A DNA stretch of 42,256 nucleotides from Clostridia bacterium (GTDB lineage Bacteria > Bacillota > Clostridia > Oscillospirales > CAG-272), in assembly GCA_017550315.1 (NCBI GenBank), contig JAFZPN010000145.1, forward strand, positions 1 to 42,256. The letters are read 5' to 3'. Position numbers and translations under genes: made by a program. The notes under the pieces are model-generated. The model worked only from the letters and a program-made list of their open reading frames with translations, did no database searches and was not told the origin of the DNA. The number at the start of each line of letters is the position of its first letter. Position 1 is the first letter of the stretch. Shown one piece after another: positions 26,844 to 34,348 of this stretch.

Positions 26844-27632
26844 ATGCTGCCCGTTCTTCGACTGTGGGGGTATTCGCTCTCCACGTACGTGCTGATGACC
26901 GCTCTGGCGTGCGCCGTGTTCTGGGTGCTCTTCGCGCGGGATTTGAAAAAAGATGTGCCCGTGCCCATGCGGATCCTGCTGCCGCCCCTCGTCGCCGTGT
27001 CCGCCCTGATCGGCGCGAGACTGCTGCATGCCGCGCTCAACCCGGGGCGCTACGGACCGGAGTATCCCGTCTGGAGCCTGCGCTGCGAACGGTTCTGTCT
27101 GATGGGCGGACTGATTCTCGGCATGCTGGTGCTCTACGCCGTCTGCCACGAGCTGGAGCTTCCCTTCTTCCGCGTCTCCGACGATCTGACAACGGGCGCG
27201 GGGGCGGCGCTGGCCATTCTCAAGGCCGGATGTTTTCTCAACGGCTGCTGTACCGGGAAGCCGACGACGAGCGTATTCGGTGTGGTTTTCCCCGCGCGCG
27301 AAGCCCTGTACGATCTGTTGAACACCCCGCCCGAGGCGCGGAGGCTGTGGCCCGTACAGCTCTTTGAGTGTATCGCCTATCTGCTCGGGATCGCCGTTCT
27401 TCTGATCGTGGCGAATAAGAAGAAACTGCCGGAAGGCACGCGCTTCCTCTCTTATGCTGCTTACGTATCCGCGATCCGGCTCTGCCTGCATCCTCTGCGG
27501 GAGCTGACCGTCACCGCGGCAAAAATTTTCTACCCGGTCCTCTACCTGATCCTGCTCATCGTTTCAGGCTGTCTCCTGATCCGGCAGATCCGCCGGGAAA
27601 CAAAAGAACGGGGACCTTCCCCCGCGTCCTGA
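26844..27632 (+). CDS. Divergent Lgt-like (prolipoprotein diacylglyceryl transferase family) membrane protein
   Basis: This 262-residue polytopic protein has Lgt length and order: MGGLILGMLVLYAVCHELELPFFRVSDDL, then ILKAGCFLNGCCTGKPTTSVFGVVFP, and RLWPVQLFECIAYL near the end. True Lgt carries HGG in the first block and an Arg in GR-x-G/N-x-F. Here these are LMGG and K (LKAGCF), so the canonical catalytic His and Arg are missing or changed. It may be a paralogue with another lipid-transfer or structural role rather than housekeeping Lgt. It starts one base after the stop of the large zinc-ribbon gene. The tight coupling suggests the two membrane proteins work together (inference). Confidence 0.8.
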   Translation: MLPVLRLWGYSLSTYVLMTALACAVFWVLFARDLKKDVPVPMRILLPPLVAVSALIGARLLHAALNPGRYGPEYPVWSLRCERFCLMGGLILGMLVLYAVCHELELPFFRVSDDLTTGAGAALAILKAGCFLNGCCTGKPTTSVFGVVFPAREALYDLLNTPPEARRLWPVQLFECIAYLLGIAVLLIVANKKKLPEGTRFLSYAAYVSAIRLCLHPLRELTVTAAKIFYPVLYLILLIVSGCLLIRQIRRETKERGPSPAS

Positions 27633-27677
27633 GTATTCATTTCCTGTCAAACCATTCTATATCATGGAGGAATCGTC

Positions 27678-28097
27678 ATGTTTTGCAGCAAATGTGCGGC
27701 GAAAATCCCGGACGGCAGTATCTTCTGCCCCGAATGCGGACAGAAGCTGACGGCGGACAACGCTCAGCAAGTCCCCGTTCGGCAGCAGCCCCTTTATACG
27801 CAGCCCCCCGTACAGCAGACGCGTGTTTCCGCGCCGGTGCAGCCTGCCTACGATCCGCAGAGCGCACCCCTCTCCACCGGGAACTTCTTCTGGATGCCCG
27901 TTCTGATCGGCATACCGGTCATCGGCTTCATCGTGCTTCTGGTGTGGGCGTTCTCGAAGGATACCAACCTCAACCGCAAGCATTACGCCCGCGCGGCCCT
28001 CATCTGGCTCCTGATCAGCCTGATCCTGGTCGTCATCGTCACCGTTGCCGGCGGAGGATTCCTGAGAAGTCTGCAGGATGCGATCGGCGTGAGTTAA
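27678..28097 (+). CDS. Small zinc-ribbon protein with two membrane segments
   Basis: This 139-residue protein has one N-terminal zinc ribbon (C3-C6-C17-C20), the same spacing as the large protein at 23894-26842. A Gln/Pro/Val-rich linker (about 25-68) and two hydrophobic segments (about 72-92 and 106-126) follow. GGAGG precedes the ATG by 7 bases. It is last in the unit, 45 bases after the Lgt-like gene and followed by a terminator. Proteins of this form are common in Clostridia and uncharacterised. The shared ribbon suggests it interacts with or regulates the large protein (inference). Confidence 0.82.
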   Translation: MFCSKCAAKIPDGSIFCPECGQKLTADNAQQVPVRQQPLYTQPPVQQTRVSAPVQPAYDPQSAPLSTGNFFWMPVLIGIPVIGFIVLLVWAFSKDTNLNRKHYARAALIWLLISLILVVIVTVAGGGFLRSLQDAIGVS

Positions 28098-28151
28098 GGG
28101 GTTCCCGAGATCCGGACGGATCGGCTTTCTAACTTTCATCATCAGAAAACA

Positions 28152-28186
28152 AACCTGCTGTGTTTGACGCACGGCAGGTTGTTTTT
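28152..28186. terminator. Bidirectional rho-independent terminator
   Basis: Arms AACCTGCTGTG (28152-28162) and CACGGCAGGTT (28170-28180) form an 11-bp stem (one wobble) with a 7-base loop, then GTTTTT. On the minus strand the following bases are TGTTTTC. It serves the zinc-ribbon unit and the convergent SBP3 unit. Confidence 0.85.
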
Positions 28187-28248
28187 CACAATTCGTCTCT
28201 TCGTTTTATTTGACCGGATCCTCGCTGTTCGATTCTTTCCCGATCGGT

Positions 28249-28647
28249 TCAAGGGGCATTTTCCCCCGGTTTCTCCTGCCGGGCAAGATAGGCTTCCTTT
28301 TTCCGTTCGTCCTCCGCGAGCAGAGAGGTAGAATTGCGGACGCCGCCCAAGGATTCGAGATGATGCCGGAACTCGTGGCGGAGCGTGCCGCGCAGGATGT
28401 TCCGGGCCTGTACCGCGTCCGCCTGCGGGTAGACCTGATCGAAGGAACCCTTGAACATGACGATCTGCCGCACGCCCGCATACACCTGATACTGTCCGAG
28501 GACATAGATATCGTTTTTCCGGGCGTAATCCGGGATCACCAGCGCCTCCGACACGACGACGCCGCCGGTAAGTTCCCGGAAAAATTCCTCCGGAAGCTCA
28601 TCCATGAGTTCCGATACGATTTGCTTGTATTCTTCGAGCGTGAGCAT
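28249..28647 (-). CDS. Small zincin-type metallopeptidase (minimal gluzincin-like)
   Basis: This 132-residue protein has an HExxH motif, H91-E92-F93-R94-H95 (TLRHEFRHHLE), with a preceding strand YAGVRQIVMFKGSF. It matches the short metallopeptidase family often called minimal zincin (PF06262-like). No signal peptide is present. GGAGAGG lies immediately upstream of the ATG. It is last in the SBP3 unit, 14 bases after the GH5-like stop, so it is translated from the same message. The role is unknown; a cytoplasmic peptidase in a glycan unit is unexpected. Confidence 0.75.
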   Translation of the reverse strand: MLTLEEYKQIVSELMDELPEEFFRELTGGVVVSEALVIPDYARKNDIYVLGQYQVYAGVRQIVMFKGSFDQVYPQADAVQARNILRGTLRHEFRHHLESLGGVRNSTSLLAEDERKKEAYLARQEKPGENAP

Positions 28648-28661
28648 GACCTCTCCTTTAT

Positions 28662-30134
28662 TCAGTCCCGTAAGAACGCCGCTTCGCTGTCGCAGACGCC
28701 TTCTTCCCTGTATGCAGCGTTCGCCTCGCCGAGCACCCGCAGCTTCATCCCGTCAGCCCCGGCGTCGGTGAAATCCTGGAACTGCCATGTCAGCGCGATC
28801 TGGATGCCGGAGGCGCGGATATCGTCGAGGAGGCCGCGGAAGTGTTCCTCGAGATCCGGCGCGCCGTTCATGTCCATGAAATCGCCCATTTCTCCGAAGA
28901 GACAGGCTTTCCCGCACGCGTCGGCGGCTTCCTTGTACGCGGTGAAATACTCCTGCTGGGTGATCGTCCTGCCGTAGGGCGCCATGGTCTCGACGTATTT
29001 CCCGGAGCCGTCGCCCGTGCCGTGCTGAAGATGGAAACAAACGCAGTCGAGGGGATCCGGCGTCATCACGGCGTTCATCTCGTCGAATTCCTGCCGGGTA
29101 TTGGTCTTCCAGTCCACTGTCCACGCATGTGTACCCGGATCCATGTTCCGCGATCTCTCCGCGCTGGCGGCGGCAAAGGACCGCATTTCGCCGTTCCCGG
29201 ATTCGATCATGCGCCAGCCGTCGTATGCGCGGATCTTCTCGGCGATCAGGGTGTAGAAGGTGATCATCTCCGCGGAGGAATAGTAGTCAAAGCCGCTCGG
29301 CTCCGCATCCGGGTATCCGCTCAGCCAGTTCCACCCCGACGTGTCGCACAGATCCGCCGAGAGGTTGTATTCGTTGCCGATCTCCCAGGCCCAGACCGCC
29401 GGAGAATCCGCGTACCGGCTGACGATCGCGGCGGTATAGTCGAGCGCGAATTTCACCGTATCGCTGTCGGGATCGCCCATCGACGAGCGGTGTTCCCCGA
29501 AGTAGAGCGGCAGAGCGGTATCGTGCCAGAACAGGGAGACGATGATCCCGATATGCGCCCGCTCCGCCTCCTCGACGATGCGGTCCAAATAGCGCAGGAC
29601 CGCTTCCGGATCCTTGGCGAAGGCCTCATAATAGTCCGTCCAGTACCCGCCGAAGGGCATGCGGATGAAATCCACGCCGTATGCCTTCAGCTTGGCGAAC
29701 GCGTCCACGAACGGAGTGTGATCGTAGTCGTCGTACCAGTAGTGCGCAAACGCGCCGAAATAGTTCACGCCGAAGCCGCAGAACCGTTTCCCCGCAAGCC
29801 GTATCTCGCCGCCGTCCGACACATGAAGGCCAAGGTGAGAGGGATTGCTCTCCCGGGAGACGGGGATTTCATAGTCAAAATACGCCGACATAAAAGTCTC
29901 TCCTGTATCTGTATCCTCCGATATTTCGTCGGTCACGACCGCCGCGGGATCCGGATGTGTCTCCGGCTGCCCGGTGTTCTCGGGTGCAGAAGCGTTCCCG
30001 CCAGACGGCTGCGCGCTGCACGACGGGAGACAGAGCGCGATGAGGAGCAGTCCCGCGGCGATGCGCGGCAGGATGCCATATCTCTTCGGGTCGGTATCGC
30101 GGGTCTTCGTCCTTCCACCGCATCGGATCATCAT
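28662..30134 (-). CDS. GH5-like cellulase-fold lipoprotein glycosidase
   Basis: This 490-residue lipoprotein has a signal peptide ending LCLPSC (Cys39), a Pro/Thr/Asp-rich linker, and a TIM barrel from about residue 90. The acid/base Glu is E255 in WEIGNEYN and the likely nucleophile is E415 in LFGEMGDF. These fit clan GH-A, near GH5 mannanase/glucanase-like enzymes. It is the only glycosidase in the window with an export signal, so it would trim the polymer at the cell surface before SBP3 binds the product. I chose the ATG pair at 30134/30131 after an AAGG box; the longer open frame (to 30251) does not start with a signal sequence. It follows the URO-D-like gene by 34 bases. Confidence 0.82.
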   Translation of the reverse strand: MMIRCGGRTKTRDTDPKRYGILPRIAAGLLLIALCLPSCSAQPSGGNASAPENTGQPETHPDPAAVVTDEISEDTDTGETFMSAYFDYEIPVSRESNPSHLGLHVSDGGEIRLAGKRFCGFGVNYFGAFAHYWYDDYDHTPFVDAFAKLKAYGVDFIRMPFGGYWTDYYEAFAKDPEAVLRYLDRIVEEAERAHIGIIVSLFWHDTALPLYFGEHRSSMGDPDSDTVKFALDYTAAIVSRYADSPAVWAWEIGNEYNLSADLCDTSGWNWLSGYPDAEPSGFDYYSSAEMITFYTLIAEKIRAYDGWRMIESGNGEMRSFAAASAERSRNMDPGTHAWTVDWKTNTRQEFDEMNAVMTPDPLDCVCFHLQHGTGDGSGKYVETMAPYGRTITQQEYFTAYKEAADACGKACLFGEMGDFMDMNGAPDLEEHFRGLLDDIRASGIQIALTWQFQDFTDAGADGMKLRVLGEANAAYREEGVCDSEAAFLRD

Positions 30135-30168
30135 ACGGACAGCACCTTCTTTCTCTTCTGCCGGGAGA

Positions 30169-31221
30169 TCACACCTGCATCCGGTGGCGGAATCCCCGTG
30201 ATACATCGGCGTAGGCGCGGTCTGCCGGGAAGCCGAGCAGCGGGATGCCACGGTCGACGGTGTTCTGATAGATGGTCTCCATGTCGTTCAGATGCGGCTG
30301 CGACATGTTCACGCCGGTCAGCATGGGCTGGCTGCAGAGGTCGGCGATGTAATGGTCCCCGCGTCCGCAGAAGTGCATCATGCCCCCGCCGAAGTGTTCG
30401 AGCAGGATCCTGTCGTACGGGACGGCAAACTCCCTGTACAGATCGGGGGAGAGGTTCATCGCGCTGTCGCAGCGCAGGGCGATCCGTCCCCGATGGCGCA
30501 GGTGGCCCCAGTGGACGTTCATCTCCGTCCCGCACGGGTACAGTTCATACCATTTATCGAGGAAGCGGATGTAGGTTTCCGTAATCAGGGACATAGCGGC
30601 GTGGACCAGCTCCGGCTCGTCGACCATCGCGTAAAACATGTCGCAGCCCCAGAGGAGCTCGCAGATGTCGAGCGGACCCTGCAGATCGGGATGGTAGACC
30701 CACACATACCGCCCGATTTTCGGATAAGCCTCCCCGATCTGACGGTAAAGCTCGCCGCAGCGGAAGACCCGCTCCCCGAAGTCTGCATAGAGATCGGGGA
30801 TGCCGGCATCGATCAGCTCCCGCATTTTGTCCGTACTGTTGAACGACCGCACGGTCGGCAGGGTGTTGGTGCTCCGCGGCATCTCGAAGATCTCGGCGCC
30901 GAACAGGGAGGCCAAGATCGCGGAACCGTAATTGGTGCGCACCGCCAGATTCGCCCCGCCGGACGCCAGTGCCCGGGAAACGCCCTGCATTTCCGAAACG
31001 ACCATGGTCTCGTAATCGGCGAGGGCATCGTTGATGTTGATGGCGTAAAGCGGCGTCCCGGGCGGGGAGTGCGTGTCCCTCTCCGGGTGATAGATCTCTC
31101 CCTCGAACGTGCCGCGCAGAAAAGAGAGCCAGCGGGCGTCGAGCGCGTCTTCGGTTTCCGGACGGATTCGCCGCTCAATATCCTCGAGCAGCGCGGTCGT
31201 CTCTTGTTTCAGCTGCATCAT
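30169..31221 (-). CDS. URO-D-superfamily protein (possible corrinoid/thiol methyltransferase)
   Basis: This 350-residue protein has the uroporphyrinogen-decarboxylase fold pattern: YVWVYHPDLQGPLDICELLWG, DEPELVHAAMSLITE, and MMHFCGRGDHYIADL, which has the H-x-C zinc-site motif of MtaA-like methyltransferases. No heme gene is nearby, so decarboxylation of uroporphyrinogen is unlikely. Homologous COG0407-type proteins often sit in carbohydrate clusters with unknown substrates. AGGAG lies 6 bases before the first of two ATGs (31221, 31218). It is second in the SBP3 unit. A demethylation role on O-methyl sugars is a speculative reading of the context. Confidence 0.82.
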   Translation of the reverse strand: MMQLKQETTALLEDIERRIRPETEDALDARWLSFLRGTFEGEIYHPERDTHSPPGTPLYAININDALADYETMVVSEMQGVSRALASGGANLAVRTNYGSAILASLFGAEIFEMPRSTNTLPTVRSFNSTDKMRELIDAGIPDLYADFGERVFRCGELYRQIGEAYPKIGRYVWVYHPDLQGPLDICELLWGCDMFYAMVDEPELVHAAMSLITETYIRFLDKWYELYPCGTEMNVHWGHLRHRGRIALRCDSAMNLSPDLYREFAVPYDRILLEHFGGGMMHFCGRGDHYIADLCSQPMLTGVNMSQPHLNDMETIYQNTVDRGIPLLGFPADRAYADVSRGFRHRMQV

Positions 31222-31286
31222 ACTATACTCCTCTGTAAAAGGCAGAACCGGTCTGCCCGGAAATGGGAATCCCGCTCTATCGGAGC

Positions 31287-32780
31287 TTACGGCTCACCGA
31301 GTTTTTCGAGCGCCGTGTACATTCGTTCGAGCTGCTTGACGGCAGGCTTCAGGATCGTGGCGACGCCGGACGCGTAGTTCGTGTTGTTGTTGTTTACCAG
31401 CGTGCGCATGATCTGCCCGATGTTGCTGATCATCGGGGAATAGGCAAAGAGGAAATCGGTATAGATCGAATCGTGGATCAGGTCGATGATCTCGGAGGAG
31501 AGAAGATCACGGGAATACTTGCATTTCAGAGTGACCTCATACCAGGCGGGCGTGACCGTGCGGTAGGTTTCGGCGTTCAGTGCTTCCAGAACGCAGGCCG
31601 CGAGATCGGCGTCCCGGCTGGTCACGGGGATCGTCATCAAAAGACAGACATCGGCGACGAGATCCCGGTAGGCGCTCTGCTCTTCGTCCAGCTTGGGAGT
31701 GGGCAGGAAGCCGAAATCGTCCTCCATCTCCCGGAACGTCTCCGTCCCGCCGAGCTGCGTCCCGCAGAACAGCGCTTTCCCGACCGGGAATGCCGCGGTC
31801 GATTCGGAAAACACGGCGCTCTGCTGGAAGAGGCCGACCGTTTTCTCCGTCAGGGTGACTGCGCGCTCCTGATTCATGTCGATCACGACCCGCCCATCCG
31901 TATCGCGGGAGGTATAGGGAATGTCAGCGCAGTACATAAAGGGGTCCACGGTCGAATACTTCATGTAGATCACGTATCCGAACTGGTCTTCCTGACTGAT
32001 CGATCCGTTTCCGTCGAGGTCCAGATAAGAGGCGGCAATCAGCTCGCTCATCTTATCGATGGTCCACTTTCCTTCGAGTACAAGATGGTACGGTTCATCC
32101 GGATCGCCGAAGAGTCTCTCGTAAATCCCCTTGTTGTAATACTGGATCCAGAGATCGCTCAGCGTGGTCAGGCTGAAATCGCCGGTCAGGAACATGCGGT
32201 TGTCCGACGTCAGCTGCAGATTGTCCATGAAGACGGCGTTCCACCACGGCTGGTCAAAATCCAGATAGGGGAGATCAAATGCGTTGCGGTAGAAGCCCTT
32301 CACCACCGTCTGGGTCATGCCGTACTGTTCGCCGAGGTAGACGTCGAAGGTATCGTCGTCCGCCATGATCAGGTTGCTGACGAGGGACGTGATGGTGTCC
32401 CAGTTTCCGGAATTCTCCGGATAGTACCGCAGATCGACGTTCAGGCGCTCGGCGACCGACTCATTGCAGGCAATCACGGAATCGCTCACGATCTCGCCGC
32501 TGAGCTCTTCTCCGCCCTCGATGTGTTTATACCGGTCTCTGCCGTTGCTGTAATAGATCGTACAGGTCTTTCCCGCGAAGTCCAGGTTGTCCGGAAGAGA
32601 GTCCGGCACGTTCTCACGGGTGATCTCCGTATCCGCCTCTTCCGCTGATGCGGATACTTCCTCACTCAGCAGAGGTTCCTCCGAGGATGCGGCATCCTGC
32701 TCCGGCTGCCGTTCTCCGCACGAGACCGCGGCAAGCAGGAGCATTTGCAGAACGAGGATCAGACAGCATGCTTTTTTCAT
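31287..32780 (-). CDS. Extracellular solute-binding lipoprotein SBP3
   Basis: This 497-residue lipoprotein has a signal peptide ending AAVSC (Cys21), a Glu/Ser-rich linker, and a binding domain whose EF-hand-like loop starts at D254 (DLDGNG...ED), the same residue as in SBP2. Long shared blocks with SBP2 (YCADIPYTSRD, VIDMNQERAVTLTEK, LAYRTVTPAWY-like region, FLFAYSPMIS) show a duplication within the locus. I chose ATG at 32780, after GGGAGGG, which starts the signal peptide; an upstream ATG at 32807 would add nine residues without an RBS. It is first of the SBP3, URO-D, GH5 and zincin unit. No permease genes are adjacent. Confidence 0.92.
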   Translation of the reverse strand: MKKACCLILVLQMLLLAAVSCGERQPEQDAASSEEPLLSEEVSASAEEADTEITRENVPDSLPDNLDFAGKTCTIYYSNGRDRYKHIEGGEELSGEIVSDSVIACNESVAERLNVDLRYYPENSGNWDTITSLVSNLIMADDDTFDVYLGEQYGMTQTVVKGFYRNAFDLPYLDFDQPWWNAVFMDNLQLTSDNRMFLTGDFSLTTLSDLWIQYYNKGIYERLFGDPDEPYHLVLEGKWTIDKMSELIAASYLDLDGNGSISQEDQFGYVIYMKYSTVDPFMYCADIPYTSRDTDGRVVIDMNQERAVTLTEKTVGLFQQSAVFSESTAAFPVGKALFCGTQLGGTETFREMEDDFGFLPTPKLDEEQSAYRDLVADVCLLMTIPVTSRDADLAACVLEALNAETYRTVTPAWYEVTLKCKYSRDLLSSEIIDLIHDSIYTDFLFAYSPMISNIGQIMRTLVNNNNTNYASGVATILKPAVKQLERMYTALEKLGEP

Positions 32781-32888
32781 AAGGCTTCCCTCCCTCATGG
32801 AATGCATCGGTGGGTATTCGGCTCCGGCAGTTCTCCGGGAAACGGGATCCGTCGGATTATGCGGTTGGGGCAGGATCCCGCTACTCAG

Positions 32889-32917
32889 ATTATACCGAAA
32901 AACAGCCTCTCTGTCAA
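32889..32917 (-). promoter_or_regulatory. Perfect consensus sigma-70 promoter for the SBP3 unit
   Basis: Minus strand: TTGACA (32917-32912), 17-base spacer, TATAAT (32894-32889): twelve of twelve consensus bases. It is divergent from the promoter at 33047-33075. Confidence 0.92.
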
Positions 32918-33046
32918 GAAGCTGCCGGTTTTTCCCGCCGTGTTCCCGCTCGTTTTCCTTCGCTTCGTTCCCATCCGTCCGTTTCCGCCCGCTCTTTCTC
33001 CGGAAAACGGCTTACGAAGAGGAATCGATAAAATACGGAAAGATGA

Positions 33047-33075
33047 TTGAAAAAACCGCGGCGATGTGATATACT
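33047..33075 (+). promoter_or_regulatory. Sigma-70-type promoter for the SGNH gene
   Basis: TTGAAA (33047-33052), 17-base spacer, TATACT (33070-33075). Confidence 0.8.
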
Positions 33076-33099
33076 GGATCCGGAAATCTTGGAGGGCCT

Positions 33100-33120
33100 G
33101 CGGGGATCCCGTTTCCCCGC
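33100..33120 (+). repeat. Leader hairpin of the SGNH gene
   Basis: GCGGGGA (33100-33106), 7-base loop, TCCCCGC (33114-33120): a perfect 7-bp G+C-rich stem about 20 bases after the predicted start of transcription. There is no T-run, so it is not a terminator. It may stabilise the message or bind a regulator. Confidence 0.4.
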
Positions 33121-33173
33121 CGGATATTCCCTTCACCGTTCCTTCGATCCACTCATTCTGAGGAGGTATATCC

Positions 33174-33794
33174 ATGAAAATCCTGTTCCAGGGCGACAGC
33201 ATCACCGATGCGGGCAGAGGCCGCGAAGATTATCACGAGCTTGGCCACGGGTATCCGAAATACACCGCCGAGCTGATCAAAAACCGCCATCCCGGCACGC
33301 CGTTCGAGTTCATCAACCTCGGGATCAGCGGAAACCGGGCGGAGAATCTGCGGGACCGCTGGCAGACGGACTGCGTCGATGTACAACCGGATCTCGTCTC
33401 CATCCTGATCGGCATCAACGACACCTGGCACCGCGCGGGCAACCGGGACTGGATGCCCCACGATTACTTTGAAGAATGCTACCGGTACTGTCTCACGGAG
33501 ATCAAGGAGAAGACAAACGCGAAGATCCTCCTGATCGAGCAGTTCCTCTTGCCCGTCCCGGACAAGGAATTCTTCCACGTCGACCTCGATCCGAAGATCC
33601 AAGTCACCCGGAAGCTGGCGCGCGAATTTGCGGACGCCTTCATCCCGATGGACGGCCTGTTTGCCTCGCACTGCATCGGAGAAGCGCCGACAGTATGGGC
33701 TGCGGACGGTGTACATCCGACGGAGGCCGGGGCGCGGCTCATCGCCGGGTATTACGCCGACGCGTTTGACAAGCTCTTCGGGCAGATGAAATAG
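33174..33794 (+). CDS. SGNH/GDSL hydrolase (acetylxylan-esterase or lipase-like)
   Basis: This 206-residue single-domain protein has all SGNH blocks: FQGDSIT (Ser9), INLGISGNR (Gly), GINDTW (Asn82) and DGVHPTEAG (Asp178, His181). Proteins of this size and motif set include bacterial carbohydrate esterases that remove acetyl groups. There is no signal peptide. AGGAGG lies 8 bases before the ATG. It is monocistronic, with its own promoter and terminator. It differs from the 366-residue SGNH protein at 19610-20710, which has an extra domain. Confidence 0.9.
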   Translation: MKILFQGDSITDAGRGREDYHELGHGYPKYTAELIKNRHPGTPFEFINLGISGNRAENLRDRWQTDCVDVQPDLVSILIGINDTWHRAGNRDWMPHDYFEECYRYCLTEIKEKTNAKILLIEQFLLPVPDKEFFHVDLDPKIQVTRKLAREFADAFIPMDGLFASHCIGEAPTVWAADGVHPTEAGARLIAGYYADAFDKLFGQMK

Positions 33795-33826
33795 GTCCCC
33801 GGACGCATGCGGTCGAAAACAAAGAG

Positions 33827-33862
33827 AGAGCCGGTGAACGGTCGTGTTCATCGGCTCTTTTC
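33827..33862. terminator. Rho-independent terminator, probably bidirectional
   Basis: Arms AGAGCCGGTGAAC (33827-33839) and GTTCATCGGCTCT (33846-33858) form a 13-bp stem with one wobble and a 6-base loop, then TTTT. It lies between the convergent SGNH gene and the SBP remnant. Confidence 0.88.
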
Positions 33863-33877
33863 CGTTATGGATGCGGA

Positions 33878-34300
33878 TTACGGCGTTTCTTCGGTAAAGC
33901 TCTTCAGCGTGCGTTCCATCGCCTTCATGACGAGCTTTTCTTTCTTCTGATAGGCGGAGGCGATGTCGCGGCTTTCGCTGTCGAGCAGTTCGCGCGGGAG
34001 ATGGGTGATGTCGCCCCAGTCGAAGCAGGCGCCGACGTCGTAGAGCACGGAGTTGAAGATGATTTCGAGCGACGTGCGGGATTCCTCGTCGCGGGTCGTC
34101 TTGCCTTTCAGATAGCTCTCATAATAGGCGGGCGTGAGCGTGTTCTTCCCTTCCGCGCCGAGCGCATCGAGCACCCATGCCGTGCGGGAAAGCTCCAGAT
34201 TCGTGACCGGGATCAGGCAGGCCGCCGCCGGACCGAAGTTTACCATCACGTGATACGCGTCCTGACTCTCGTCGAACAGCGGCAGGGGCAGGATCCCCGT
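33878..34300 (-). pseudogene. Remnant of a solute-binding protein gene (C-terminal third only)
   Basis: The frame ends at 33878 and upstream stays open to the reductase stop at 34349-34351. The similarity to SBPs begins abruptly near 34300: GILPLPLFDESQDAYH matches FGIIPVPKYNEAQGQYY of SBP4. Then ACLIPVTN, LTPAYYESYLKGK and LEIIFNSVLYDVGACF align with the C-terminal third of SBP1 and SBP4. The signal peptide, N-lobe and EF-hand-like loop are absent. The only start candidates (GTG 34249, ATG 34246) have no Shine-Dalgarno box and lie inside a conserved strand. It is best read as a gene whose 5' two-thirds was lost by deletion or rearrangement beside the reductase gene. A protein of 120-140 residues could still be made but should not bind sugar. 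Confidence 0.75.
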
Positions 34301-34348
34301 GTTTTCCTGTTTCCTATCTGAACCCTTCCGGGTGTTCGCCGTAGTCCG

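Larger units (their letters stand above)
32781..33173. other. 393-base intergenic region with divergent promoters
   Basis: It holds a leader of about 100 bases for SBP3, two promoters about 130 bases apart, and a leader of about 90 bases with a hairpin for the SGNH gene. I see no credible small gene in it. Confidence 0.6.

Noticed and set aside
28842-30584. Plus-strand open frame of 580 codons opposite the GH5-like gene
   Set aside because: It is an antisense shadow of the GH5-like and URO-D-like genes.
33878-34249. The 123-codon frame as an intact small gene
   Set aside because: It is the C-terminal third of an SBP without signal peptide, N-lobe or ribosome-binding site; listed as a remnant instead.
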